A stretch of 64,000 nucleotides of DNA from Vicia villosa (GCF_029867415.1 NC_081186.1:30445915-30509914), one strand, 5' to 3'; numbered from the stretch's first letter, positions 32,221-44,934 are shown. Made by a program: numbers and translations. Notes: generated by a model not told the origin, from the letters alone.

Positions 32221-34770
32221 CACTTTCTTAATGTGATTCGCCTCTTTATTTATTAGTGTTTTAAAGTTGAAAAGAAAAAAAGAATGAACAAGGGGGACTA
32301 ACCTATTTTCTAACCTAATTGTTATTCTAATTCCTATTTAAGATCTAAACTAAAATCTAAAGGGAATTAACTAAGAAGAAAGTTGTTCAAGTTGACTAAA
32401 GTCAACTTTAACAACTAGGGGTATTTTAGACATTTCTCAAAATATGAAAATATTCACAAAAAGAAAGAATTAAAATCTAAACTCACAAAAATATTCACAA
32501 GTTACCAAAGTATCGCATGAATCGTTACTTAACAATTAGCGAACGAACATCATTTAGTTAAAACAAAAAGCAAATGAACACATGAACTAAGTTAGAGGTC
32601 AGTAGCATATTAATTCATTTATAGGTCTAATACCTTATACCGATCTATGTTATTCAATTAGCTTGAAGCAACACGAAGTTCTAACAAAAACTAGGTCAAA
32701 ACTAGCTAGTAAATTCAAATTGTGAATGAAGTTAGAAAAATGTAATCAAATGATGGAAGTCAGTAGAAAATAGCCTCTAATAGGTGTCTAAACAATCACA
32801 AAATCGTTCCGAGGAGTTTCATACAAAATTATAGGTCATTTGTACGAGTTATGATACAATCGTTAGCCAAAAGCAAGTTCTTTACATGTGAGAAAGAAAA
32901 ATCAAGTAAAATAAGAAGACATGATTTAAAAATTTGAACTCCAGGTCTTAGGACCTCTAAACATCCCTAATTATATGTACAAAAAGGAACCAACATTATT
33001 GCATGAATGCATTTCAATTTGAGGGCACAAACGTCACAATTATCTATTAGAATTGCATGTTAATCGAGTTAAACGAAACTAACCAAATACCAATCAAAAA
33101 CAAAGAATTAGGAATTCTTTTTTTACACACAATATCATGGATTAGTCTACAGTAACCATACAAAAATTGGCAATTAGATTCGACTCCTAAGGCACTTAAA
33201 CAAATTACTTTGTAAAACATGCTAAACATAAAAGTAGAATGAACACATGTGAGGATCTGATTTATTAAAAATAGAAACTAATTTCTAAAAATCTACGAAA
33301 AATACAAAAATATCTACACACAGAATTCTACCCAAATTATATTTATTTATTTTTTATTTGAATTAAAAATGATTTATGAATCAAAAGTTATGAGAAAACA
33401 AAATTGAAACAATTAATGGAAATCTACCTAGAAGCTAGGGGGTGCGTTAGCAAAACAGATTTGAACTATATTCTAATTACTAGCGCGCATGGGCCCAGTA
33501 CTGGGAGGTGCAGAAACTAACTTGCATTAGGCCTATATCAAAACGTGGCCCAGACTGAACATTGCACCACTCCTTTTTGTATTTTTATTTTATTATCTCT
33601 TTAATCAGCATGCATTTTATTTTCCAGTTAATCAGCATGTTGTATCTATTATGTAACCTATGGTTTATTGTTTAATATGTAATGTGACATACATGAAATC
33701 AATTGGTCAAGTAAGATTTTAAGTGGGAAGAAGACAAAACACACGCCCCAGCCAGTAATAACATGCCAACTCATGGATCAATCATTTGAATAAAACAAAA
33801 TAGCAATAAAAATGGAAGACGGGCCAATCACGCTCTGCCACATCAGCTAATTGTAAAAGAATCACAAGAACTAACAGACGCCAGAACGTACTGTTCCGGT
33901 CGTCTTCTCCGACCCCCAAACTTCGCCGGAAAAGTTACAAACGCCCAGAAACCGATAACAGGACCACCATTCCACTCGGATTTTCGTGCTTATTCCGAAT
34001 CCGGTGTTAGTTTTCATCAACCCTCCCTCTATCTCCCAAACCGAGGCCGTTTCTAAAACCATAATGTCACCAAACTTCATAAAAGCATAAGATCCTCATA
34101 CAAAAATAGTCCCTATGCTGTGTAGAATCTAAACACATGATTTATATGTTCAAATCACAATCATTTCGTGCGAACCGATTCATAGTTCGAGAGTCAAAAA
34201 CTGAACACAGATTGCATCAAGCCACGAGTATATTACAGATGCGTACAACCTACACATGTTGCTATAATGGAGAGAGAGAATCAAAATCACTTACCTGAAG
34301 CAAGCTCTTGAATCAACAATAAGGAAAACTCCACCGCCTTTTGCTCCTTGATCTTGATGGTAATGAACACTTCATGGAACAGACACGATTCTCCAAGAAA
34401 TAAACTCGGAGAAGATTCTTCTTCTTGAAGCCTTTAGGAGGTCAAACTGAAGGTGATGATGATCTTCGTAGGAGATGGCTATTGAAGCTATGGCGGTGAA
34501 AGTGATAGTTAATGGCGGTTGAAGGTGGTGATGGAAGGTTGTTGAAGTTTGTTATGGAGGTTTGTGAAAACGGTTAGGGTTTGTTGAGAGGTTGTTGAGG
34601 GTTTGTTACATGGTTATTGTGGTGGAGAGAAAGAGAGGGAAGAGAGAAGAGAGAGAAGAGAGAGGAGAAAGATTTTTTGAAACTGAAAAATGAAGTGGAG
34701 AATATAATTATGAAGCGTGTGTCTGAAAAGCGGAGAATGAAAAACGTGTTCAAGTTGTGAAGGATTGTTG

Positions 34771-34780
34771 ATATTTATAG
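34771..34780 (-). promoter_or_regulatory. TATA-like element in the minus-strand LTR
   Basis: CTATAAATAT on the minus strand lies about 1.75 kb after the LTR start. It is conserved in the other LTR at 22555-22564. Confidence 0.65.
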
Positions 34781-36527
34781 GATGAGGTTGTATTGTTTGT
34801 TATGGTGAGTGTAAGTGTAGTGGATCCTTTTCCTTCTCAAACTTAGTGTACAAGGATGGCATTTAGAGTAAGCTTTCTTCTTCTTTTTTTTTTCATGCAG
34901 AAGCGTGTGTAATCACGTTGCAAGGAATTTGAACTGATGCATTGGTGCGTTTAAACTCTTAAATGAGAGCGAGCTTCCTTGATTCAATTAACATCTTGTC
35001 ATGAACAAATGCCCGGAGCGATGACTTTGTGCGCCCATAGCTTCGTCTCTAAGCCACCATTTAACTCCATTTTGAGATCGTTGTGAAGAAGAGATGGGAT
35101 AGAACAAATTCTTTGTTGAAATGGTTGACATATAATGCTTGGAGTTCTCTCGAAAGGGCTTGGAACATGGATGTGCACAATGGCTTTTTTGGCGCGCGTG
35201 CATGACCTCGCCTTGGCCTGAGGCTCTTGTCAAAATGGACCTTTGTGAGGACACCATTTTGAGACCTTGCAATTAATTATTCCCTCAACCAAATGTTGTG
35301 ATCAAAGTATCACTGGATAGAGGACATAGAATAGAACACCTTGATGCTTGAATTGGATTGATAAGGGGCTTGAAACTCTCTATATTGGGCCCCAAAGATG
35401 GCACGCCAACTGCTTGATCAAATGCTTGCACGTGCCCAGGATTTATGCTCATACCTATGCCAACACATAACTTGGCCAGGGCATAACTTTGGTGACTTGT
35501 ATCTGGTTCTTGACGCAACCAAAAACCATGATATTTACATGATATTAAAGAGGACATGGGATACAAAAGAATGGTATTAAACTTGCCTCCGTATGATGCC
35601 TGTACCTCCCTAGAGTTATCTTTACATTTGGCACGCCACCTGTTTGACAAAATGCTCACGCGTGACCAGGATTTGTGCCCAGCAAGATGACTTGATTCAA
35701 ATGAGAAATCTCAACTTCACATCTTAATAACTCTTAAACCAAGTTTCAAATGAAAAAGTGTCGAACTAGAAAGTTGTTCTCCTCCATGAGAGGAACAACT
35801 TTGATGTTGGAAGTTTTTCCACAAAATGACTTTTGCCATGTGTAATCAGGGCTTGAAGTTGACTGTTCATCCAATTTCAAAAGCCTCAAAAAATTTTCTA
35901 AGTGTTGGAATTTTATTATTTTTTTTGTAAATTTTGTCAAACTCTCGATTTTATTTATTTTTTGACTTTCTTTGACCGATTTTCCATCAAAAGTCAATAT
36001 TTGACAATTGACCCTGACTTTGACCCAAAAGTCAACTTTTTCCCGATTTTTCCGATTCCAGATGAATTCTCCGATTAATCAGTTTTCCAATCCAATTCTC
36101 AGTCAATTTTCAATCAACACAAATCCACTGAATATTTCTCCAAGGCAACCGTATTTTCATATTCAAAAATCTTCTTCTGATTAAATGTCAGCCAAAAAGT
36201 CAACTGCGTTGACTTTGGTCAAAACCTTAACTTGGAAATCCTGATGAACCTGAGATTTGTATATTTTAACCAGAGCTTTGACTCAGAGAGAATGAAACCC
36301 TGATTTTAGGAGGAACTTCATGGAAATGATCCTTTTCAACAAGAACTCTGATCTGATTCTTCTAAACCAAGAATCTCTCAAACTCAGCCCTTCTTTGTTA
36401 ATTTTCTTGAACAATAACTATGATGTGAATGAATGTATCAAATGAATGACCTATATGTGGTATGCCCATGGATGTGATATGAAGGCCAAATGGGAATAAA
36501 TAAATGGGCAAATTTTGGGGTGCAACA

Positions 36528-39495
36528 ATAACTAATTTTGCCCCAGATTTTGCCTTTTTCAGCGATGTAAATAGATTTGCATAAAACGTAAATCGATTGC
36601 ACCAGTTCGAATTTTGAAGAATGAAGGCAATTTTCAGCTTTTGAAGGTGATGACATCTTTTGCAAGTGTGGGAAGCATGACTTGGTTCTTACATTTGATT
36701 TCCTACATCATTTTATCATAAACCCTCATGTGATTGCATCAAGACCATTGGATCTCTTTTTTGGCTCCAAATCCTTTTCCCAAGCCTAATTCTATTTTCC
36801 AATCCTAACTCCAAACCACAAAAATTCCCAAGCCTAAGTCCTAAAAATTGAGGCATTCCCCTCTTCATTTTTCAAGCTTTGATAGCCAAGAAAACTCTTG
36901 CTCTTTCTCTCCTCATCTCTTCCAAACCCCTCACTCAAAGCTCTCTTCTTCTTCCATAAAAATTAGTGAGTCACATCTTGAACCTCACTAATTTAGAGCT
37001 AAACCTCCATCTAAACATCACTTTCTTCATCAATTGTGAGAGATCAAGGCTTGTGGTTGTGTGTTCTTGAAGAAGATTCAAAGTTTGTGAAAGATTTGGT
37101 AAAATTCAAGATCCTTTCCATAATCCAAGATGTGATCCATTGTTGTCTATGTTTGATGCACCTTTGGTGCTATGTTGCTGAGTTTTGCTTGCTTACTTGA
37201 TACATTTTCGTGCACAAATTGATCCAAGATCACAAGGTGTTTGGTTTTATGTTTAAACAAATTTTCTTCTCTTTATTTGCTGTTTCTTTGAAAACTGTGT
37301 TGTGCAAATCGATTTACATCTGGTGCAAATCGATTTACATAACTAGAAAACTGCGCAGATTTGAAAACAGAGTTATGCAAATCGATTTACACTCTGTGCA
37401 GATCGATTTACATCTGAGCAGAATGTGTTTTTTGCCTTTTTTAACTTGTTTTTGGTTCTAACTCATCTTTTACTCCATTCTTTTGATATTTTCTTTGAAT
37501 CACAAGTTAGAGGCCTAATTTCTCTCTAATTTCAATGGACTTAGGGCGTCGATAGGATGAGAATCCAAATCCGCAAAATTAAGTGATTGAAATTATGGAT
37601 GAAAGGAGCTTTTGAATGTGGTTCCATCTTTTACTTCTTTTTTTATTTTGATCGATGAAAGTATTAATGCCCTGAGAATTCTTATGGATTCTTGGTAAAG
37701 ACTAGATCGCTCCCTATTTTTCTTTTCGTGCGGTATTGCTTTCGGAGAGTGATCTACATATCACTTCTCTCGCATGCATTAGCACATAAAGTTTTGACTG
37801 GCCTCGTTGTAGGGTGATTTCTATATAAATCACTTGGCGATCTGCTTAACATAGCGCAATATTTTGTGTCCCGAATAAAAAAGGATCAAACATGGAAGAG
37901 AATTGTATGCGGTTGATTTAAGACTTATGGAGGTTTATCGTGTAGTCGCTATGATTTTACCTGGCTTCTGATAAATGTCCATTGAATTTAAATCCAAGAA
38001 CATCATTCACTCACCATCGATCTTTATTACTAACTTTGATAACATACTTGACAAGTTTCAAGATGGTTATCTTTAACATCTAACAATTGACTTTAATTTC
38101 CGCATTTTACTATATTTCTCTTTTTATTTCTCGCTTTATCGCTTTATTTTATCATTTCATCATGTTTACGTTTCCGCCATTTTCTCTTTGTCCATTTGGA
38201 CGTTTATATTCCGCTATTTTCTCTTTGTCCATTTGGACGCTATGTTTATGTTTCCGCTATTTTCTTTTTGTCCACTTGGACCATACTTTACTTTTATGCT
38301 AAAATACTAAGAAACAACAAAAATCTAAAAAACACATAAGGTTCTCTTTTGGACTATTGGTTAATATCCCGAGCGTTTTGGAGATTTGGACTTATGGACT
38401 TAGTACCTCTGGACCCTTATTCTATTGTTACTTTGTGGTTATTCTGTCTGGCATTGGATTGTTGTCTAGTTTATGTGTGCAGGGATTTCCTTGAAAGCCC
38501 TTGATGGTTAATTCCAAGGCATTGTGATAAGGATTTTACCTGAAAACAGCCGTTACTTTGCCCGATTTTCGTCAGAATTTTAATGTGCTTAATGCGAAGT
38601 GATGCTAAGATAATAAGTTCATCTGGATCCCCAAGTGATAATGTGTTGGTTTAGTATTGATATTCCAAAGGATGGGAAATCTACCTTGACTCATAATGTC
38701 AAATGTTGGCTTCTTATTTCGGTTAGACCGTTTCTTTCCTTAGCTTTTATTTTATGCATTAGGATAGCCTCTTCATCTCCTCCCACTTCTTAGATTTTCA
38801 AAATCTTCTTCCTTTTTCAAAACCTTCTTATGTTTGCAACCTTTTCAAAACTTTTCTTTAAAAATATCTTTTGCCCTTAGTGGCTTTTCTTCAAAAGTTT
38901 AGACACGACTAATTGTTGAAACGAGTGGCGGTACCCCACGATTTTGAAATTGATTGATATAATGAGATCTTTTCCGCACGAGAGAGTTAATGGCATACTC
39001 GTTGATTTCTATCCGAGTTGGAGCCCTTCTTTCATTTGCGATGCAAAGAACTCGTTTGTTCTCATGCTCAAGATCAATGGCTGAGTATTTCCCTCCGACG
39101 ACGATAAAGTGTTTATTCGTTTTTAAAATGTTTTCCCTTTTAAGCGAAACTACATTAGCTTTGACTTCTCCATTGCACCTAGGAGGTATGTAGGCACAAG
39201 ATGTAATGTCTTGCCGAGCTTATTTTAAAAATAAAACAAACCCTTTTTTTAGCACACACGACACAGATTTTCAAAAAGGTTCCTGTGGAATACCACAGAT
39301 ATTAGGGGTGCTTAAAACCTTCCCCTTGTATAATCAACACCCGAACCTGACTTCTCTTTTTGTTTTAAAAACAAACTTCGGGTTTTACGTTCTTTTCCCT
39401 TTTCCTTTGGAAACAATAAATCGCGGTGGCGATTTCAAACGAAATATTGAGTCGAGTCAATTCCATGGCTTCGATCTCAGATTTTCCCCGCTACA
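36528..39495 (+). repeat. Ogre-like LTR on the plus strand, 3' part (solo LTR or 3' LTR)
   Basis: It ends TTTTCCCCGCTACA at 39495, matching the CCCCGCGACA end of the Ogre LTR. Upstream it carries the boxes GGGGTGCTTAAAACCTTCCCC and GGTATGTAGGCACAAG shared by Ogre-type LTRs here. Its left part is missing because the minus-strand element inserted at 36527/36528; the rest should lie left of the window. No PBS follows its end, so it is a 3' LTR or a solo LTR. Its right portion is part of the 4-kb duplication. Confidence 0.75.
37301..37418 (+). repeat. array of AAATCGATTT palindromic words (copy 1)
   Basis: Four copies of (G)CA(A/G)ATCGATTTACA, with core AAATCGATTT a perfect palindrome in three of them, are separated by 5-40 bp. 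Two related words lie at 36575-36600. The duplicate is at 41296-41412. Confidence 0.88.
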
Positions 39496-39801
39496 CTTAT
39501 GTTTCTTCTTTTGTTCTTCTTATTTTTTATCTTCCTTCTTTTCTTCACTGATTGTTGGAAGATCTAACTTTCTTTCAGTTCTCCTTTCTTGCTCTGGCAC
39601 TACTTCTGGAACATGATCAGCAATAGTGGCAGCTTTCTGATTACTTATCCAAATAGGATCACACTCAGAACCAGCTTCCTTGTGCATAGCAATGTAGTTG
39701 ACAATAACTTCTGGATGTTGATTTCTGAAGAACGGCTCAAAGTCAACCAGAATAGGGCCTCTTCAGGACCTAACCTCAGTGTTCACTTTAGGAGTAGTAC
39801 C
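39496..39801 (-). pseudogene. fragment of a SIRE env-like ORF, antisense (copy 1)
   Basis: On the minus strand about 73 codons are open (roughly 39753 to 39530), starting PILVDFEPFFRNQHPE and ending in a lysine/glutamate-rich stretch before a stop. The same protein region in the plus-strand SIRE element here reads LILADFEPFFRSEVPG (about 49400). It is therefore a remnant of another, oppositely oriented SIRE element, bounded left by the Ogre-like LTR and right by the plus-strand SIRE LTR. Confidence 0.75.
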
Positions 39802-40935
39802 TGTTAGAACAAGATTTGTTGTGATCAATATTCTTAGTTTTGATGATAACAAGCATATGAATTCTGTATGAGATAATGTGGTACTCTAATACTATGCAAT
39901 TTCCATTTCAGGAATTATATAAAGAGTATGCACAAAATTCAGCGCAAGAAGCACTGACTCAGAAGGTTCAGCATGCAACATCAGAACATGGTCTGGCAAG
40001 ACATCAGAAGATGGTCAAGCAGAATCAGAACATGGGTCTATGGAAGCATCAGAAGAACTTGAGATCAGAAGCAGAAGCACTGAAGTTCTCATGGTATCAC
40101 GCTCAGAAGCACTTCAAGGTCAAAAGACAAGAAGATGCTCTGCACCAAGCTGTTTGACTGTGATGACATTCAAACGTTGTTTACACAAACATCAGATCAG
40201 AAGCAAGTACTAGACTAGCAGGCTACGCTGACTGACAAAAGGAATGTCAGAAGCTATTAAAGGCAACGTCAATAGACACAGCGAAAACAAGGCTCGAGGT
40301 AGTTGACAAAAGAGTGAAACATTAAATGCAATGTTGTACGGATTACGCAAAGCATTAAATGCTCCCAACGGTTATCTTCTCAAGTGCCTATAAATATGAA
40401 TTTCTGATGAGAAGCTCAAAACAACTCTTGCGCATTATACATAAACGCTGTCAAATTCAAAAGCTCTCAAACTTCATCATCAAACTCACTACATTCCTGT
40501 TGTAACATCTTAGTGAGATTTAAGCTTAAACTTAAGAGAAAATCACAGTTGTGATAATAGCTTTATAAGAAGCATTGTAACTCTTAGAATTTGTTTACAT
40601 TAAGTTGTAAGAACTAGAGTGATCAGGTTGTTGATCAGTATACTCTAGAAAGTCTTAGAGGGTATCTAAGCAGATCGTTCCTAGAGTGATCAGGTTGTGA
40701 TCAATATACTCTAGAAGACATAGTAGTTGGATAAGTGGAAAACCATTGTAATCTCGTGTGATTAGTGGATTAAATCCTCGGGTGAGGTAAATCACTCCAA
40801 GGGTGTGGACTAGAGTAGTTTAGTTAACAACGAACCAGGATAAAAATCTTTGTGCAAATTGTTTTTATCTTACAAATTTTAAAGCTACACTTATTCAAAC
40901 CCCCCCCCCCTTTCTAAGTGTTTTTCTATCCTTCA
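39802..40935 (+). repeat. SIRE-type Ty1/copia LTR (copy 1)
   Basis: It begins TGTTAGAACAAGATTTGTTG, characteristic of SIRE/Maximus-type LTRs, and ends CTATCCTTCA. It contains a poly-C run and two units of an imperfect palindrome on CTAGAGTGATCA...ACTCTAG (40614-40652 and 40681-40714). It is 1134 bp long. Confidence 0.9.
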
Positions 40936-40937
40936 AC

Positions 40938-40949
40938 TGGCATCAGAGC
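40938..40949 (+). other. SIRE primer binding site (copy 1)
   Basis: TGGCATCAGAGC lies two bases after the LTR. It resembles the initiator-Met tRNA PBS (usually TGGTATCAGAGC) with one difference. Confidence 0.8.
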
Positions 40950-41019
40950 GCCGGTTCTAAGGTGCAAGCACTTAACCGTGTTTAGAAAAGATTCAGGAAG
41001 AGAAAAACACTAAGTCAAG

Positions 41020-41105
41020 ATGGTTGAGACTCCACCACCTTCATCTACATCTACATCTGGCTCAGCTGAGCAATACAATGGAAATGGTAACAATGGTTAT
41101 ACTAG
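41020..41105 (+). pseudogene. SIRE gag start, truncated by the duplication junction
   Basis: It starts MVETPPPSSTSTSG and runs 28 codons before the sequence jumps to Ogre-like LTR at 41106. The intact continuation is in copy 2 (45017 on). Confidence 0.9.
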
Positions 41106-43490
41106 ATCCTTTCCATAATCCAAGATGTGATCCATTGTTGTCTATGTTTGATGCACCTTTGGTGCTACGTTGCTGAATTTTGCTTGCTTACTTAATACAT
41201 TTTCGTGCACAAATTGATCCAAGATCACAAGGTGTTTGGTTTTATGTTTAAACAAATTTTCTTCTCTTTATTTTCTGTTTCTTTGAAAACTGTGTTGTGC
41301 AAATCGATTTACATCTGGTGCAAATCGATTTACATAACTAGAAAACTGCGCAGATTTGAAAACAGAGTTATGCAAATCGATTTACACTCTGTGCAGATCG
41401 ATTTACATCTGAGCAGAATGTGTTTTTTGCCTTTTTTAACTTGTTTTTGGTTCTAACTCATCTTTTACTCCATTCTTTTGATATTTTCTTTGAATCACAA
41501 GTTAGAGGCCTAATTTCTCTCTAATTTCAATGGACTTAGGGCGTCGATAGAATGAGAATCCAAATCCGCAAAATTAAGTGATTGAAATTATGGATGAAAG
41601 GAGCTTTTGAATGTGGTTCCATCTTTTACTTCTTTTTTTTATTTTGATCGATGAAAGTATTAATGCCTTGAGAATTCTTATGGATTCTTGGTAAAGACTA
41701 GATCGTTCCCTATTTTTCTTTTCGTGCGGTATTGCTTTCGGAGAGTGATCTACATATCACTTCTCTCGCATGCATTAGCACATAAAGTTTTGACTGGCCT
41801 CGTTGTAGGGTGATTTCTATATAAATCACTTGGCGATCTGCTTAACATAGCGCAATATTTTGTGTCCCGAATAAAAAAGGATCAAACATGGAAGAGAATT
41901 GTATGCGGTTGATTTAAGACTTATGGAGGTTTATCGCGTAGTCGCTATGATTTTATCAGGCTTCTGATAAATGTCCATTGAATTTAAATCCAAGAACATC
42001 ATTCACTCACCATCGATCTTTATTACTAACTTTGATAACATAATTGACAAGTTTCAAGATGGTTATCTTTAACATCTAACAATTGACTTTAATTTCCGCA
42101 TTTTACTATATTTCTCTTTATATTTCTCGCTTTATCGCTTTATTTTATCATTTCATCATGTTTACGTTTCTGCCATTTTCTCTTTGTCCATTTGGACGTT
42201 TATATTCTGCTATTTTCTCTTTGTCCATTTGGACGCTATGTTTATGTTTCCGCTATTTTCTTTTTGTCCACTTGGACCATACTTTACTTTTATGCTAAAA
42301 TACTAAGAAACAATAAAAATCTAAAAAACACATAAGGTTCTCTTTTGGACTATTGGTTACTATCCCGAGCGTTTTGGAGATTTGGACTTATGGACTTAGT
42401 ACCTCTGGACCCTTATTCTATTGTTACTTTGTGGTTATTCTGTCTGGCATTGGATTGTTGTCTGTTTATGTGTGCAGGGATTTCCTTGAAAGCCCTTGAT
42501 GGTTAATTCCAAGGCATTGTGATAAGGATTTTACCTGAAAACAGCCGTTACTTTGCCCGATTTTCGTCAGAATTTTATTGTGCTTAATGCGAAGTGATGC
42601 TAAGATAATAAGTTCATCTGGATCCCCAAGTGATAATGTGTTGGTTTAGTATTGATATTCCAAAGGATGGGAAATCTACCTTGACTCATAATGTCAAATG
42701 TTGGCTTCTTATTTCGGTTAGACCGTTTCTTTCCTTAGCTTTTATTTTATGCATTAGGATAGCCTATTCATCTCCTCCCACTTCTTAGATTTTCAAAATC
42801 TTCTCCCTTTTTCAAAACCTTCTTATGTTTGCAACCTTTTCAAAACTTTTCTTTAAAAATATCTTTTGCCCTTAGTGGCTTTTCTTCAAAAGTTTAGACA
42901 CGACTAATTGTTGAAACGAGTGGCGGTACCCCACGATTTTGAAATTGATTGATATAATGAGATCTTTTACGCATGAGAGAGTTAATGGCATACTCGTTGA
43001 TTTCTATCCGAGTTGGAGCCCTTCTTTCATTTGCGATGCAAAGAACTCGTTTGTTCTCATGCTCAAGATCAATGGCTGAGTATTTCTCTCCGACGACGAT
43101 AAAGTGTTTATTCGTTTTTAAAATGTTTTCCCTTTTAAGCGAAACTACATTAGCTTTGACTTCTCCATTGCACCTAGGAGGTATGTAGGCACAAGATGTA
43201 ATGTCTTGCCGAGCTTATTTTAAAAATAAAACAAACCCTTTTTTTAGCACACACGACACAGATTTTCAAAAAGGTTCCTGTGGAATACAACAGATTTGAG
43301 GGGTGCTTAAAACCTTCCCCTTGTATAATCAACACCCGAACCTGACTTCTCTTTTTGTTTTAAAAACAAACTTTGGGTTTTACGTTCTTTTCCCTTTTCC
43401 TTTGGAAACAATAAATCGCGGTGGCGATTTCAAACGAAATATTGAGTCGAGTCAATTCCATGGCTTCGATCTCAGATTTTCCCCGCTACA

Positions 43491-43796
43491 CTTATGTTTC
43501 TTCTTTTGTTCTTCTTATTTTTTATCTTCCTTCTTTTCTTCAATGATTGTTGGAAGATATAATTTTCTTTTAGTTCTCCTTTCTTGCTCTGGCACTACTT
43601 CTGGAACATGATCAGCAATAGTGGCAGCTTTCTGATTACTTATCCAAATAGGATCACACTCAGAACCAGCTTCCTTGTGCATAGCAATGTAGTTGACAAT
43701 AACTTCTGGATGTTGATTTCTGAAGAACGGCTCAAAGTCAACCAGAATAGGGCCTCTTCAGGACCTAACCTCAGTGTTCACTTTAGGAGTAGTACC
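43491..43796 (-). pseudogene. fragment of a SIRE env-like ORF, antisense (copy 2)
   Basis: Duplicate of 39496-39801, with a few substitutions. Confidence 0.75.
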
Positions 43797-44932
43797 TGTT
43801 AGAACAAGATTTGTTGTGATCAATATTCTTAGTTTTGATGATAACAAGCATATGAATTTTGTATGAGATAATGTGGTACTCTAATACTATGCAATTTCCA
43901 TTTCAGGAAATATATAAAGAGTATGCACAAAATTCAGCGCAAGAAGCACTGACTCAGAAGGTTCAGCATGCAACATCAGAACATGGTCTGGCAAGACATC
44001 AAAAGATGGTCAAGCAGAATCAGAACATGGGTCTATGGAAGCATCAGAAGAACTTGAGATCAGAAGCAGAAGCACTGAAGTTCTCATGGTATCACGCTCA
44101 GAAGCACTTCAAGGTCAGAAGACAAGAAGATGCTCTGCACCAAGGTGTTTGACTGTGATGACATTCAAACGTTGTTTACACAAACATCAGATCAGAAGCA
44201 AGTACTAGACTGGCAGGCTACGCTGACTGACAAAAGGAATGTTAGAAGCTATTAAAGGCAACGTCAGTAGACACAGCGAAAACAAGGCTCGAGGTAGTTG
44301 ACAAAAGAGTGAAACATTAAATGCAATGCTGTACGGATTACGCAAAGCATTAAATGCTCCCAACGGTTATCTTCTCAAGTGCCTATAAATATGAATTTCT
44401 GATGAGAAGCTCAAAACAACTCTTGCGCATTATACATAACCGCTGTCAAATTCAAAAGCTCTCAAACTTCATCATCAAACTCACTACATTCCTGTTGTAA
44501 TATCTTAGTGAGATTTAAGCTTAAACTTAAGAGAAAATCACAGTTGTGATAATAGATTTATAAGAAGCATTGTAACTCTTAGAATTTGTTTACATTAAGT
44601 TGTAAGAACTAGAGTGATCAGGTTGTTGATCAGTATACTCTAGAAAGTCTTAGAGGGTATCTAAGCAGATCGTTCCTAGAGTGATCAGGTTGTGATCAAT
44701 ATACTCTAGAAGACATAGCAGTTGGATAAGTGGAAAACCATTGTAATCTCGTGTGATTAGTGGATTAAATCCTCGGGTGGGGTAAATCACTCCAAGGGTG
44801 TGGACTGGAGTAGTTTAGTTAACAACGAACCAGGATAAAAATCATTGTGCAAATTGTTTTTATCTTACAAATTTTAAAGCTACACTTATTCAAACCCCCC
44901 CCCCCCCTTTCTAAGTGTTTTTCTATCCTTCA
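43797..44932 (+). repeat. SIRE 5' LTR (copy 2)
   Basis: It is 1136 bp long, the same as copy 1 except for scattered substitutions and a longer poly-C run (about 44895-44908). Confidence 0.92.
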
Positions 44933-44934
44933 AT

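Larger units (their letters stand above)
21692..36527 (-). mobile_element. Ogre-like non-autonomous LTR retrotransposon on the minus strand
   Basis: Read on the minus strand, a 5.24-kb 5' LTR (36527 to 31284) is followed by a PBS (31281-31264), about 7 kb of internal sequence, a PPT (about 24335-24312) and the first 2.62 kb of the 3' LTR (24311 to 21692). The rest of the 3' LTR is displaced because the plus-strand Ogre inserted into it; it should lie left of the window. The internal region has only a decayed gag-like N terminus and tandem repeats, with no protease, RT or integrase. The shared LTR parts differ by roughly 2% by eye. Confidence 0.85.
31284..36527 (-). repeat. 5' LTR of the minus-strand Ogre-like element
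   Basis: It is 5244 bp long and on the minus strand runs from TGTTGCACCCC (36527) to GGTAGCGACA (31284). Its U3 half is homologous to 21692-24311. A TATA-like CTATAAATAT lies at 34780-34771. Near its 3' end it shares GGTGCTAGCACCTTCCCC and GGGATACGTAGGCA boxes with the other Ogre-type LTRs here. A hairpin minisatellite is at 31955-32220. Confidence 0.88.
37111..41105 (+). repeat. 4-kb direct tandem duplication, copy 1
   Basis: The unit starts ATCCTTTCCATAATCC at 37111 and ends at 41105 inside SIRE gag. Copy 2 follows immediately (41106-45102). Copies differ by scattered substitutions, roughly 1% by eye, and by poly-C length. The unit holds part of the Ogre-like LTR, the antisense SIRE fragment, the SIRE 5' LTR, PBS and gag start. 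Confidence 0.93.

Noticed and set aside
33871..34080. 69-codon minus-strand ORF in the Ogre-like LTR
   Set aside because: It is short and lies in U5-side LTR sequence. The homologous stretch near 21700 is in a different ORF context, so it is not conserved as coding.
39206..39616. 136-codon plus-strand ORF (duplicated in part at 43303-43611)
   Set aside because: It runs from the Ogre-like LTR into the antisense SIRE fragment across the boundary at 39495. The meaningful reading of its 3' part is on the minus strand.
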